This document shows positions 47,445 through 56,891 of a DNA stretch of 64,000 nt, one piece after another (positions within the stretch are counted from its first letter, which is position 1; every line of letters starts with the position of its first letter). Origin of the DNA: Pseudomonas sp. CC120222-01a (lineage in GTDB: Bacteria; Pseudomonadota; Gammaproteobacteria; Pseudomonadales; Pseudomonadaceae); contig NZ_QEQQ01000001.1 of assembly GCF_003097235.1 (NCBI RefSeq), positions 372,001 through 436,000 on the forward strand, read 5' to 3'. Below the pieces are notes generated by a model, which searched no databases, was not told where the DNA came from, and worked only from the letters and a program-made list of their open reading frames with translations. The position numbers and the translations under genes were made by a program.

Positions 47445-50357
47445 TTAGATAATGTGAGCAGCGTCAAACAGCTGAATCGACGCCTGACGGGCCGCCAGTT
47501 CGCGCTGGAGGGACTGAAACAGGGCGCGCAGCGGTGCATCCATGTCGCGTACCAGCTGGTACGGGTCCTTAACATCACCCTGCACGGTCACCGGCATGGT
47601 CAGCGCGATGGCGAAGCTCTGGTCGACCTTGGCCGGTTCGGCTTTCGTCTTCTCGGCCGGCTTGGCTGCTACTGGGGCTGTTTGCGCCGGCACTGGCGGA
47701 GGTGACTCTTTGACCAGTGCGCGCACCACCGCACCAGGTGCTGGGCCTGGCTGCCTGTCCTGAGTCGGCGCCTCAGGCGATGCCACCGGCGAAGCCTTCG
47801 CCACAGCTGCACCGAGCGGCGGAGCGTCGACCTTCGGCGCCTCCGTGGCTTTGTGCTTGTCTGCGGCAACCTTCTCTGCCGGCGTCTTGGCGACTGCCGC
47901 CCCAAGTACCGGCACCTCAACCATCGGGGCTTCCTTGGTCTTGGGCTTTTCCTGGGCAATCTGCTCCGCCGGATCATCGCCGAACAGCTTTTTACCCAGC
48001 CAACCACCGATAGACTCTCCCCCAAGGCCGCCCAGCACCATGCCAATGGCCCCACCCACAGCGCCGCCGACGGCGGTGCCGAGGACCGGCACGATAGAAC
48101 CAACCGTCGCGCCGACCGTTGCCCCGTAGGCGCCACCTGCCCAGGCACCGGCCACGCCGCCAGCCAGACCACCGTAGCCCTCTGCCTTCTCATCACGGGT
48201 TTCGGCGTTCATCGCAACATCGAGCACCCCTGGCACTGCATCGATCAGCTTGCCACCGGGCACCTTCGACAGCGCCTTGGTTACGCCACGTACGCTGTGC
48301 ACAGCACGCGCAACTCCACCTAACTCCCCCGCTATGCTGCTTGTACCAACTAGGGTGGGCATGGCCGGCGCCGACGGCAAATGCACCGGAGGAACCTTAG
48401 GTGCAGGCTGAGGAACATGCGGTGCACTGACTGGGGCTACTCGCGGCGGCGTAGTTGGAGCGCGCCGGGGATCAGCGAGCGCCCCGGCAAGACGACGGCG
48501 ACGACGGCGCGCCCGGCGACTGCCAGGCTCACGAGGCCCTGCTTCAGCGACACTACCGCCCAGCCGGCCAAAGGCATCGGCGTTTACCACAAAGACCCGC
48601 TGCGGCTCGCTTCCTAAACTCCCCGGCGGGTCATTACTGGCTGGCAGACCAAGTCCTTGGCCCAGCGCGTCCAAGCCCGCGTCAACCAGAGGGTTTCCAG
48701 TCTTGCGCACCGGCAACCCGCCCGGCGTGTCCATTTCCTTGCCGCCGCGCCGGGTGCGCGAAGTCCGCCCCCGGGCCACGTTATATGCGCCACGCAAAAC
48801 CTTGAGCCCGCCACGGGCAGTTAGCACCGCGCTGACGGCTGCCGCCAGGCCAGCAAGCCCCATGATCACTGCTGGGAACTTGTCCGACAGCGTCGTCATG
48901 GCTTGAACAATCGCCGTCAGCCCCTGGGCCACAGCGTCAGTCGCCGGCCGGATGGCATCACCCACACTGCGCATCGAATCGCTCCAGGCCTGGCCGAGCT
49001 CCGCCCAGCGCTGCGACGACGTTTCGCGGCGTTCTGCCAGGTTCTTGTCCAGAATCCCTGTCGCGTTCTGCGAGTCGGCCTTCAGCTGGCTGTACAGCCC
49101 ACGGTTCTGCGCATACGCGGTCAGGGCTGCCTTAACCTGCATGTCAGCGAACAGATCGCCAGTGCGCAGGGTTTTCTCCAAAGCCTCCAGTGCTGCCTTG
49201 GCCTTCTCCGGGTCGACTTCCTTCTCGATGTTGGCCTGGGCTTCCTTCATCTTTTTGGCCTTCGCCGGGTCGGTCGCCTCGACGTACTTCATGGCCAGGG
49301 CCATGGACGACTCAATGACGTTCATACCCTTCTGCAGGCCCGTGTTCAGCGACGCCTGGTAGTCGATGCCCACATCCTTATAGGCCTTGACCACATCACC
49401 GGAGCCGATCTTCTCCATCCAGTTCTTGAAGTTGTTCGCTGCCTCGTCCGAGCTGCCGGCGGTCTTCATCTGCACCTGCAGCATTGCGCCCAAGGACGAA
49501 ACCGAAGCCATGCCGGTGATCCCGTTCTTCTCCATCCCTGCAAGCAGCTGCGGGAACCACTTGGCCATGTCGCTGGCCTCAAAGCTTCCCGCCTGACCCT
49601 GATACGCGATGGCTTCCAGTGCCTGCTCCATCACCTTGGGATCGGTGATCTTGGCGTTCTGCTGCAGCGCCATGATCATGCTGGCCGTGTCGACGCCTGA
49701 GGCACCCTGGCCGATGGCGAACTTGGCCGCCGTCGGCGCGTAGGCCATCGCCTTGTCCAGCTCCATGCCGGCGCCGACCAGCTGGTTGATCAGGTCGGCC
49801 ACCTCGTTACGGCCCATGCCCGTGTCCTTCGCCGTCTGGATCACCGTGCGGCTGAGCTGCACTTCCTCGGGCTTGTTGACTGCATCGGCCTTGATCGCGA
49901 TGTCGCGGATGATCGCCTGGTAGTCCGCGCTGATCTTGGTCGGGATGGCGGTCAGGCCCACCCCTGCGGCAGCGGCCCCCACGTTGGTCTTCAATGACGA
50001 CTTGCCGGCGTTGATCTGTTGATGCCCTTTCAGCTGCAGGTCGGCACTTTTCGCATCACGCGCCAACCGCTGATACTCGCGGCTGAGCCGGCCGACCTCG
50101 ACGCCCTGCTTGCGCAGCGACTCCAAGTTGCCGTTGAGCTTGCGCAGTAGCTTGTCGGCCCCGGCAGCACCGGTGTCGTGCGCCCGCTTCCATTCAGCCT
50201 GCAGCTTGATGGTGTCGCCAATGGTGCCCTTGAGCACCTTGGCTTTGTTGCTCGTCTGCTCAAGCTTCTGGATACGACCCTGGACGTCCTTGAACGCGGC
50301 ACCGACCGACCCCGCGACAGAACCTCCAATCTCCAGGGCTAACTTCATCTTTGCCAT
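47445..50357 (-). CDS. Phage tail tape measure protein (gpT)
   Basis: 970 residues, the longest gene of the phage. The N-terminus is coiled-coil with the tape-measure core ISADYQAIIRDIAIKADAV..AKDTGMGRNEVADLINQL. A Gly-rich hydrophobic part near residues 715-800 (GGVAGAWAGGAYGATVGATVG) is followed by a Pro/Lys/Ala-rich C-terminal region. Length sets tail length, so a tail of roughly 145 nm is expected at 0.15 nm per residue (general rule). Confidence 0.94.
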   Translation of the reverse strand: MAKMKLALEIGGSVAGSVGAAFKDVQGRIQKLEQTSNKAKVLKGTIGDTIKLQAEWKRAHDTGAAGADKLLRKLNGNLESLRKQGVEVGRLSREYQRLARDAKSADLQLKGHQQINAGKSSLKTNVGAAAAGVGLTAIPTKISADYQAIIRDIAIKADAVNKPEEVQLSRTVIQTAKDTGMGRNEVADLINQLVGAGMELDKAMAYAPTAAKFAIGQGASGVDTASMIMALQQNAKITDPKVMEQALEAIAYQGQAGSFEASDMAKWFPQLLAGMEKNGITGMASVSSLGAMLQVQMKTAGSSDEAANNFKNWMEKIGSGDVVKAYKDVGIDYQASLNTGLQKGMNVIESSMALAMKYVEATDPAKAKKMKEAQANIEKEVDPEKAKAALEALEKTLRTGDLFADMQVKAALTAYAQNRGLYSQLKADSQNATGILDKNLAERRETSSQRWAELGQAWSDSMRSVGDAIRPATDAVAQGLTAIVQAMTTLSDKFPAVIMGLAGLAAAVSAVLTARGGLKVLRGAYNVARGRTSRTRRGGKEMDTPGGLPVRKTGNPLVDAGLDALGQGLGLPASNDPPGSLGSEPQRVFVVNADAFGRLGGSVAEAGPREPGSRRARRRRRRLAGALADPRRAPTTPPRVAPVSAPHVPQPAPKVPPVHLPSAPAMPTLVGTSSIAGELGGVARAVHSVRGVTKALSKVPGGKLIDAVPGVLDVAMNAETRDEKAEGYGGLAGGVAGAWAGGAYGATVGATVGSIVPVLGTAVGGAVGGAIGMVLGGLGGESIGGWLGKKLFGDDPAEQIAQEKPKTKEAPMVEVPVLGAAVAKTPAEKVAADKHKATEAPKVDAPPLGAAVAKASPVASPEAPTQDRQPGPAPGAVVRALVKESPPPVPAQTAPVAAKPAEKTKAEPAKVDQSFAIALTMPVTVQGDVKDPYQLVRDMDAPLRALFQSLQRELAARQASIQLFDAAHII

Positions 50358-50371
50358 CAGCTACCCCCTGC

Positions 50372-50488
50372 TCAGTCGGCGAGCCACCAGAGCATGTCCC
50401 CGAAGGACATGCCCGATATCTCAGCGGCCGAGAAATTCAGCTCTGCGGCCAGCCGTCTGGCCAGCCGCTTCTGCTTGTCAGCATCAAA
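50372..50488 (-). CDS. E' extension of the tail assembly chaperone (needs frameshift)
   Basis: 38 codons with no start of their own: FDADKQKRLARRLAAELNFS..FGDMLWWLAD. The ending MSFGDMLWWLAD is typical of E'/GT-type extensions. The frame is +1 (or -2) from gpE and is closed upstream within gpE, so the switch must happen in the last 20 codons of gpE; the sequence GTT TGA at the gpE stop (50489-50484) offers a +1 slip to TTT GAT. It precedes the tape measure gene as expected. Confidence 0.78.
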   Translation of the reverse strand, partial: FDADKQKRLARRLAAELNFSAAEISGMSFGDMLWWLAD

Positions 50489-50786
50489 CGTCGTCGTCTT
50501 GCACCAGGCGAAAGTAACCCGTCTGCAGGCGGCTGTAGTCTTTCAGGGCCAGGCCTTCCAGGTCCTTGACGCCGACTTCAGCAAGCGAAGCGAACAGGTT
50601 GAGTTCGCGCTGTTCGTCATCCTCGCCGGCGCCCTGTTGGGCAGCACGGATGTCGCGCACGGTCGGCGAACGCAAGCTGAGGGCATCGACCTGCACGCCA
50701 TTCATTTCGGAAGGTTTGCTCAGGGTGATGGTGACGCGGTCAGCAGACACATTCAGCCAAGCGGGGATGGATTTCTTGATAGCCAT
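50484..50786 (-). CDS. Phage tail assembly chaperone gpE
   Basis: 100 residues (KKSIPAWLNVSADRVTITLSK..). P2 gpE-like protein between the tail tube gene and the tape measure gene. In P2 and nearly all long-tailed phages it is made as E and, by programmed frameshift, as E+E'; together they chaperone the tape measure. ATG 50786. Confidence 0.9.
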   Translation of the reverse strand: MAIKKSIPAWLNVSADRVTITLSKPSEMNGVQVDALSLRSPTVRDIRAAQQGAGEDDEQRELNLFASLAEVGVKDLEGLALKDYSRLQTGYFRLVQDDDV

Positions 50787-50819
50787 TGGGTATGTCCTTG
50801 AGTTCGTGAGGAATGGGGG

Positions 50820-51329
50820 TTACAGGCCGAGCGCAGTGCGCTGCGCGGCCAGCTGGTCGACGCCGTCGATGACACGCTTCATGCCCAGGGCGTCGATCTC
50901 GTAGACCGTGCGCCCGTCGACCTCGAGCTTGTAGTAAGTCAGACTGACGTTGTGCTTGATCTCGGCCTTATCGCCGGCCTTCCAGTCGCCCATGTCGATC
51001 TCTTTCAAGCTGCCGCGAAGGGTGACGACCACCGGGTTGATCTTGCCCTTGAGCCCCTTGAAGGCGCCCCGGAACGTGCCGTTGAACGCGGTACCGTCGG
51101 CCAGGCCAAAGAACTTCAGGGATTCGCGGCGCACACCGGTGGTAGTGAAGGCGGCCTCCTGCTTCTCCATGCCCTGGTCCATTTCCACCGGCATGTCCAT
51201 CCCGCCCGGCCGGTGCTCCTCCATCTTGAGGGTGAGCTTGGGCAGGGTCAGGCTGGGTACGTCGCCTTGGAAGCTGATGCCGTCGACGAACAGGTTCAGG
51301 TTGGCCAGGGTTTCGGGAATCATTGCCAT
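50820..51329 (-). CDS. Phage major tail tube protein (gpFII)
   Basis: 169 residues, the size of P2 gpFII (172). Starts AMIPETLANLNLFVDG and includes LPKLTLKMEEHRPGGMDMPVE and KSLTYYKLEVDG-type strands near the end (NVSLTYYKLEVDGRTVYEID). It forms the inner tube of a contractile tail. Confidence 0.94.
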   Translation of the reverse strand: MAMIPETLANLNLFVDGISFQGDVPSLTLPKLTLKMEEHRPGGMDMPVEMDQGMEKQEAAFTTTGVRRESLKFFGLADGTAFNGTFRGAFKGLKGKINPVVVTLRGSLKEIDMGDWKAGDKAEIKHNVSLTYYKLEVDGRTVYEIDALGMKRVIDGVDQLAAQRTALGL

Positions 51330-51341
51330 GTGAAGCGCTCC

Positions 51342-52520
51342 TTATGCGGCCGAGTCGAGGACTTCGGTCAGCCATTGATTGGTGATCTCGACGCGGAAGT
51401 TCGGGTTCTCGGCCGGCGGCACATCGGTGAAGCGGATGTTCCAGTACACCTTGCCCTGCTCCAGCTGGCTGGCGGTGTTCAGCTCGGTGTCGGCGTACAC
51501 CTCGAAGTTGATGATTGCGCCCTGGTTCTTGAGGTCGCGCATGAACGCCTGCAGGCCTTCGGTCACGTCCTTGACGTAGGTCGCGGTGATCGAGCGGTCT
51601 ACCGCCCACTTGTGGCCGTACAGGATCGCGTCCATGACGATATCCATGGTGCGCACGCGGGTGACGAAGGCCCACTTCGGATCGCTCGACAGCGTGCGGT
51701 TGCCCCACAGGCGGTAGCCGTCATCGCGAATGATGGTGGTGATGTTGGCGTTGTTCAGCAGGTTGGCCCGGCAGGTGTCGTCGCCATCGAGGAACTCCAC
51801 CGAGCGGGTGGTGCCGGTGATGCCGACGAATTCCTTGTTCGACGGCGAGGCCCAAAAGCCGTACTCGTTATCGGTCCAGGCGAACAGGCCGGCCACCCAG
51901 GCCGACGCCGGCGCGTTCACGGTCGCCTCGGCGTCGGTGTCCCAGTACTTCACGCCAGGGTCGACCATGAAGGCGCGCTTGGCGCCGAACTCGGCGGCGT
52001 AGGCCATGGCCGCCTCATCAGTGGTGCCAGGGCCGTCGATGATGGCGATGCCGCGCAGCTTGTCGGCCAGCGCCACCAGGGCGGTGCCGACGGCCTGGGT
52101 CGCGCTGTGCTTGGGGGTCACCAACAGCCGCGGCTGGGCGTTGTAGCGGCTTTTGCCGTCCAGCAGCGCCTGCAGGCCGGTACGGGTGCCATCGGCCAGC
52201 ACGCCGCCGATGATCGCCGAGATCTGCGCGGCCGCGTCCTCGACCTTGGCCACGCCGCAGGCGACGATCACCGCCTTGGCGCGGGTGTAGATCGCCCGGC
52301 AGGCCTTGGTGATCGCCGAGTTGGCCCCGAAGGCGGCCACCGCCTCGCGCTCGCTGGTAATCAGCACCAGGTCATTGGCCTTGGCGGTCGGGGTGCCGTC
52401 AGCACCAGGGCCAGGAGTGAAGGTGTCGACCAGACCAATGATCGAGGACGACGGCAAGGCGATGCTGCGCGCGCCGGTGTCGACGTTGGTTACGGTAACG
52501 CCGTGAAAGAAACCGCTCAT
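51342..52520 (-). CDS. Phage tail sheath protein (gpFI)
   Basis: 392 residues, close to P2 gpFI (396). Landmarks are FFHGVTVTNVDTGARSI at the start, ARLLVTPKHS-like sheath core (QPRLLVTPKHSATQAVG) and the C-terminal VYWNIRFTDVPPAENPNFRVEITN. A sheath gene shows that the tail is contractile (myovirus). Confidence 0.95.
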   Translation of the reverse strand: MSGFFHGVTVTNVDTGARSIALPSSSIIGLVDTFTPGPGADGTPTAKANDLVLITSEREAVAAFGANSAITKACRAIYTRAKAVIVACGVAKVEDAAAQISAIIGGVLADGTRTGLQALLDGKSRYNAQPRLLVTPKHSATQAVGTALVALADKLRGIAIIDGPGTTDEAAMAYAAEFGAKRAFMVDPGVKYWDTDAEATVNAPASAWVAGLFAWTDNEYGFWASPSNKEFVGITGTTRSVEFLDGDDTCRANLLNNANITTIIRDDGYRLWGNRTLSSDPKWAFVTRVRTMDIVMDAILYGHKWAVDRSITATYVKDVTEGLQAFMRDLKNQGAIINFEVYADTELNTASQLEQGKVYWNIRFTDVPPAENPNFRVEITNQWLTEVLDSAA

Positions 52521-52581
52521 AGACTCTCCAGAAACAAGAAGGCCCCGCAGAGCAGGGCCAGGTGGTACAGCAGAAAAGAAA

Positions 52582-52603
52582 ACGCCCCGTCAGTGCGGGG
52601 CGT
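52582..52603 (-). terminator. Intrinsic terminator after the tail fibre assembly gene
   Basis: On the minus strand ACGCCCCG (52603-52596) pairs with CGGGGCGT (52589-52582), followed by TTTCTTTTC. It starts 2 bp after the Tfa stop and ends about 60 bp before the sheath gene. Confidence 0.75.
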
Positions 52604-52604
52604 C

Positions 52605-53027
52605 TTAAGTTTGCTCAGCGAGCCAGGCCGGGGTCGCCGGCCGATGATTTGTCAGCGGAAACTCGCCCGAGTCAGGCCAGTCACGCAGGCCGCGTCGATA
52701 GGCCTGCAGCTCGGCGTATTGCTCAGTCGTCAGCGTGGTGGCCACGCCCTCCTCCAACTCGTCGCGATGCCGGACCACCAGGCTGTCCGTGGCGGCCAGC
52801 TGCATGTCACGCCAGCCGCGTTCAACCGAGGCCAGATAGCCCGGCGTCTCCTCCGGCGCCTGCAGCACCGGATAGCCTTGGCTATTCGCCACGATCCACT
52901 TGCCCTGCAGCTGTCCGGCCTGCAGGGCGCTGTAATCCTCAGCCGTCACTTCGACCGATCCTGCCGGCACATAGCCCTGAAAGTCGAGGCTGTAGAAGCC
53001 TCCATCCGGTGCAAAATAAACCTTCAT
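52605..53027 (-). CDS. Phage tail fibre assembly protein (Tfa-like)
   Basis: 140 residues (KVYFAPDGGFYSLDFQGYVP.. LTTEQYAELQAYRRGLRDWPD..PLTNHRPATPAWL). The C-terminal AYRRGLRDWP..FP..PAWL pattern is that of DUF4376/Tfa-type tail fibre chaperones. It directly follows the tail fibre gene (9 bp). Confidence 0.85.
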   Translation of the reverse strand: MKVYFAPDGGFYSLDFQGYVPAGSVEVTAEDYSALQAGQLQGKWIVANSQGYPVLQAPEETPGYLASVERGWRDMQLAATDSLVVRHRDELEEGVATTLTTEQYAELQAYRRGLRDWPDSGEFPLTNHRPATPAWLAEQT

Positions 53028-53036
53028 ATGACCCCT

Positions 53037-55409
53037 TTAGCTGCCCTTGGCGCGCCAGAAATGCTGGGCGGCACTGCTGCTGCCCGAATGGGAGTAGTTG
53101 AACCCCGTTTTGGAATAGCTACCCACCTGGACAGGGCCGCCACGGCTGGCGGGTGACTGCGTGCCAGAGTCCACATAGGTCATCTGGATGTTATGGCACG
53201 CGTTAGGGAATGCCATTGGGAAGGTCACCGGGGTGATCGCGCCCGGCGCGGAGCCGCCAGTCATGCCCCACATTTCGACATCGCCATTGGGCATCTTGGA
53301 GTAACCCGAGACCGAAAAAGAGGCAGCGAACAACGGCGAGTTGCGCAGCGGCTCAGTACCGAAGTGGCAGCGCCATACGTTGGATTCTCGAATGGCCAGG
53401 AAGTCGCCGCCAGCGGCGAGCGTGTAGGGCACCGCCATTGACAGGTTGTTCATTGCCAACTGATCGCTGGCGGCAACAGTGACGCGCGCCGTGGTCGCCG
53501 TTGGCCCTGCTGAAATCAACACAGTCGCTCCCTGGGGCACTGTCGAGGTGTCCGGCAGCGTGACCATAACGCCGTTCGCCAACTCAATGCGCTTGCCAAT
53601 GTCAGCAGCGGTCAGCGCACGGCTGGCGGCAATGCTGGTGGAGCCGCTGAAGCTGCCCAGGGCGCGCTGGACAAACTCGGTGGTCGCCAACTGGCGGCTG
53701 CTGTCGAACTGCGCCAGGGTGGGCCGATCCACATAGCTGAGCGCTGCGCTACCGCTGATTAGCGCCCAACTGCCGCCGGCACGCACCAATATTGCGGTAT
53801 CGCCCATGTTCAACGTCAGTGACGTAACCAGGCCAGCGCCTGGATCGATGACGTCGCCACCTTGCACCACCACCGTCTGAGTACCCGAGGTGCCGGAATG
53901 CTGAATAGCAAGCGAGGCGCCTTCCACCAGCGTAGAGACCAATGGCAGGGTTACCGTGTACCCCGTACCCGACAAACGAATGACCTTGCCGACGTCGGCC
54001 TTGGTCAGGGTGACGTTAGCGCCATACGTCACCGCCCCTGAAAAGCTGCCGAGCGCGCGCTGCACAAACTCGGTGGTGGCCAGCTTCTTGGTGTTGTCGA
54101 ACTGCGCCGGGGTGAGCCAGGTTTCGCCCTGCATGATGGCCGAGTAGCGCAGCAGCGCCGTACCGCCGATCAGGCGCCACAGGGAGCCGTTGCGAATGAA
54201 TTCAGCGGTATCGCCTTGGCCCATGACAACGTCGCCAGGCACCCCAACCGCATCAATCGAATCGCCGGCAGCAGCCGTGACCGTAAGCGTGCCTTGGCCA
54301 CACAGCAACGTCACCGTAGCGCCTGGCGTGATGGTGCCACCAGTCGGCAGCGTGGCCGTCATGGGGGTGGCCGCATTGGCAAAGGCCACCAACTTGCCGA
54401 CCTCAGAAAGCGCCAGGGCGGTCGAGGCTGCATAGTTCGAATAGCCGGCATACTCCACCCCCATGCGCTTCACAAACGCGGCGTTGACCACCACCGGCGT
54501 CGTGTCGAACTGCGCAGGCGTTGGGGCGGTTGGCGTACCGGTGAAGGCCGGCGACATAAGGCGGGCGAAACCATCGGTAATGTCACGGAAGGTCAGCGCC
54601 GTGGTGCCCAGCACAATCGGGGCATCGGTGATCAGCTGCCAGATAGTGTCGGCCAGGGTCGTGCCCTGCTCGACCGCCACCACCAGTCCCGGCGTTACCT
54701 CGGCGCTGATATCCGCATCCGAGGCGCGCGACCAGGCACCCGCCGCCACGACATACAGGCCGTTTTCCTTGGCTTGCGTCTGGTTCTTGACCAGCACCCG
54801 ATCGCCGGCCGCCAGCACAACACCGTCGACCGTCCGCAGACCCGACAGGGTAATGTTGGCCGTAGTGGCCGCGCGCACCGATTGCTTGTTATCCAGCTTG
54901 CTGAGTTCCTCGGTGAGCCGGCTGTCGACATATTCGCGCGTTGCCAGCACCACCGACGGGTCAATTTTCAGCTGCACGTTACTGGCATTGCTGATGACCA
55001 GATTGAGGCGTACCACCTGGGTGCGACCAGAGCCCTGACTGAGCAGCGGCTTGAAGGTCGGCGGGCAGTTGGCCACCGCCACCAGGTCGCCAGCGGCGTC
55101 ATACAAGCCGATTTCACGAATCCACTTGCCGCCCACGTCGGCCGGGATGATCTGCTCGGCGATGATGATCGCCGCATTGCTCGGGTCGACCTTCAACTGA
55201 TTGAGCGGTGCACGGCGCCACTCGTTGAGCAGCGCGGTTTGCGTGGCCACCGGCATCGGGTGCGGTGGATTCTCCAGGCCGGTCGGATTGCCATCGCCGA
55301 CCGCCATCTGACTAAAGGTCCAGGGAACGCCCAGCGCATCCGCGTTAGCCTGCTTGGCGGCCCCGACATTGGTCAAGATCGCGTAAAACTGTGAAGTCTG
55401 GTCAACCAT
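53037..55409 (-). CDS. Phage tail fibre protein (gpH-like)
   Basis: 790 residues. The N-terminal 150 residues are the P2 gpH-type attachment domain (FYAILTNVGAAKQANADALG.. GKWIREIGLYDAAGDLVAVAN). The middle has repeated units, each with QFD....LATTEFVQRALGSFSG (at least two near-exact copies, around residues 455-485 and 590-620). The C-terminal tip (GYSKMPNGDVEMWG, FPMAFPNACHNIQ) is a common phage/R-pyocin fibre end that contacts the receptor. ATG 55409 overlaps the gpI stop by 8 bp. Confidence 0.92.
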   Translation of the reverse strand: MVDQTSQFYAILTNVGAAKQANADALGVPWTFSQMAVGDGNPTGLENPPHPMPVATQTALLNEWRRAPLNQLKVDPSNAAIIIAEQIIPADVGGKWIREIGLYDAAGDLVAVANCPPTFKPLLSQGSGRTQVVRLNLVISNASNVQLKIDPSVVLATREYVDSRLTEELSKLDNKQSVRAATTANITLSGLRTVDGVVLAAGDRVLVKNQTQAKENGLYVVAAGAWSRASDADISAEVTPGLVVAVEQGTTLADTIWQLITDAPIVLGTTALTFRDITDGFARLMSPAFTGTPTAPTPAQFDTTPVVVNAAFVKRMGVEYAGYSNYAASTALALSEVGKLVAFANAATPMTATLPTGGTITPGATVTLLCGQGTLTVTAAAGDSIDAVGVPGDVVMGQGDTAEFIRNGSLWRLIGGTALLRYSAIMQGETWLTPAQFDNTKKLATTEFVQRALGSFSGAVTYGANVTLTKADVGKVIRLSGTGYTVTLPLVSTLVEGASLAIQHSGTSGTQTVVVQGGDVIDPGAGLVTSLTLNMGDTAILVRAGGSWALISGSAALSYVDRPTLAQFDSSRQLATTEFVQRALGSFSGSTSIAASRALTAADIGKRIELANGVMVTLPDTSTVPQGATVLISAGPTATTARVTVAASDQLAMNNLSMAVPYTLAAGGDFLAIRESNVWRCHFGTEPLRNSPLFAASFSVSGYSKMPNGDVEMWGMTGGSAPGAITPVTFPMAFPNACHNIQMTYVDSGTQSPASRGGPVQVGSYSKTGFNYSHSGSSSAAQHFWRAKGS

Positions 55410-56010
55410 AGTTAACTTCCAGATAGTCAATAGTGTGGTCGCGGCCGCCACCGCCAATCTCGCCGGTGACCTCCAGGTCAACCGCTTGCGGCGGGTACAC
55501 GGTGAGTTCGTCGCCGTCGTACACCGACGGGGCGAGATAGAGGCGACCGGTGGTTTCTAGGCTGATGGCCAGGCCCGTCATGTGCCGACTGACCGGGCGG
55601 GCGTCGTCAATCAGCCACGTCAGCTCCTGATAGGTCTCTTCACTGATGCCCTCCTCAGCCACGCCGACCTTGAGCGCGAAGGTGCCCGGCACGCCCTGGG
55701 GCACGGTCTGCCACCACTCGGTGACCTCGATCAGGTAGCCGAACGGCTCGACCACCCGGCGCAACGCGCCGATGGTCCCCTTGTGCGCATGGATGTAGAA
55801 CGACGAGCGAATCACCGAGCGCTTGACCGCCTCTGACCACCGGTCGTCCCAGCGGTCGACCGACCACGCCCAGGCCAGCAGAAACAGCAGCTCGGTCGGG
55901 CAGGTGTCGGGGTTGTAGAGGCGGCGCAACATGATCGCCAGGTCTTCGTCGGCAGCACCCTCCAGGGCGCTCTCCAGCGGCGTGCGGTTGATCGGTAACA
56001 GGCTGCTCAT
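55402..56010 (-). CDS. Phage tail protein I (gpI), baseplate
   Basis: 202 residues. gpI family landmarks are LPINRTPLESALEGAA, LFLLAWAWSVDRWDDRWSEAVKRS, and HKGTIGALRRVVEPFGY. It caps the baseplate wedge. Its start overlaps the gpJ stop by 1 bp and its stop overlaps the fibre start. Confidence 0.94.
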   Translation of the reverse strand: MSSLLPINRTPLESALEGAADEDLAIMLRRLYNPDTCPTELLFLLAWAWSVDRWDDRWSEAVKRSVIRSSFYIHAHKGTIGALRRVVEPFGYLIEVTEWWQTVPQGVPGTFALKVGVAEEGISEETYQELTWLIDDARPVSRHMTGLAISLETTGRLYLAPSVYDGDELTVYPPQAVDLEVTGEIGGGGRDHTIDYLEVNYG

Positions 56011-56891
56011 CAGTCACCCCGCTCGACCGTAAACCCCGTGCACCAGGCCGCTTGCGACTTGCTCGGACGGATATCAGACCAGCCGGTCAACTCGACGCGG
56101 CTGACCCCGTCGATATGCAACTGGGCGTCGACCGCCGAACGGGCGACCTCAACCCCCAGCCGTCGGCGTGGGTTGATCCATTCGGCCAGGCGCGCGTTGC
56201 ACAGGGCCAGCACACCCTCGCTTTCCGGCCCGGTGCTCGCCATGTACAGCTTGGCGTTGATCTGATACGGCAGAATCTCGGCGCTCTGCACAATCACCCG
56301 GTCCGCCACCGGCCGCACATCGTCGTCGTTCAGATAGTCGCCCACCGTGGCCAGCAGCTCGGCCGAGGCCGTGCCGTTGCCCTCCAAGCCCAGTACCGTG
56401 ACATGCACCACGGCCGGCGTCGGGCTTTCGGCGGTGGCGTCGGCCACCAGGCCCGAGGCGTTGCGCGCATGCAGGATGTAGCTGTTACGCGGGCCGGCCG
56501 TGGTCAGCCCCTCATACACCAGCTGCACCCGCTCACGCAGGGCGTCGTCGACTTCCATCACCTTGGCCACCGGCGGCACCGCCGTCAGGTCCTCGGCCTG
56601 GACCACCAGCCGCGACAAGCTGACGTTGGCGGCCAGCTGATCGAGGTCGGAGCCCTTGGCGTAAGCCAGCATCAGCGCCTTAGCGGCATCGTTGATCCGC
56701 GAGCGGTTGAGCAGCTTGCGGTAGGCCCCGACCTCCAGCAGCTTGGTGACCGGGTCGCTCTCAAGGTTCGCGCTCCAGTTGTCGCCCATCAGCGCCTTGA
56801 AGGTGGTCAGGTCGTCCTGATACAGCTGCTCATAATCCAAGTCTTCCAGCACTTGCGGCGTCGGCAACTGGGACAGGTCAATGGTACTCAT
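56010..56891 (-). CDS. Phage baseplate assembly protein J (gpJ)
   Basis: 293 residues, near P2 gpJ (302). Landmarks are LPTPQVLEDLDYEQLYQDDL, LLNRSRINDAAKALMLAYAKGSDLD and GPRNSYILHARNASGLVAD. A wedge protein of the baseplate. Overlaps the gpW gene by 4 bp. Confidence 0.95.
   Translation of the reverse strand: MSTIDLSQLPTPQVLEDLDYEQLYQDDLTTFKALMGDNWSANLESDPVTKLLEVGAYRKLLNRSRINDAAKALMLAYAKGSDLDQLAANVSLSRLVVQAEDLTAVPPVAKVMEVDDALRERVQLVYEGLTTAGPRNSYILHARNASGLVADATAESPTPAVVHVTVLGLEGNGTASAELLATVGDYLNDDDVRPVADRVIVQSAEILPYQINAKLYMASTGPESEGVLALCNARLAEWINPRRRLGVEVARSAVDAQLHIDGVSRVELTGWSDIRPSKSQAAWCTGFTVERGD

Noticed and set aside
50952..53156. 734-codon plus-strand open frame in the phage tail
   Set aside because: Antisense to sheath and tube genes; composition is that of a shadow frame.
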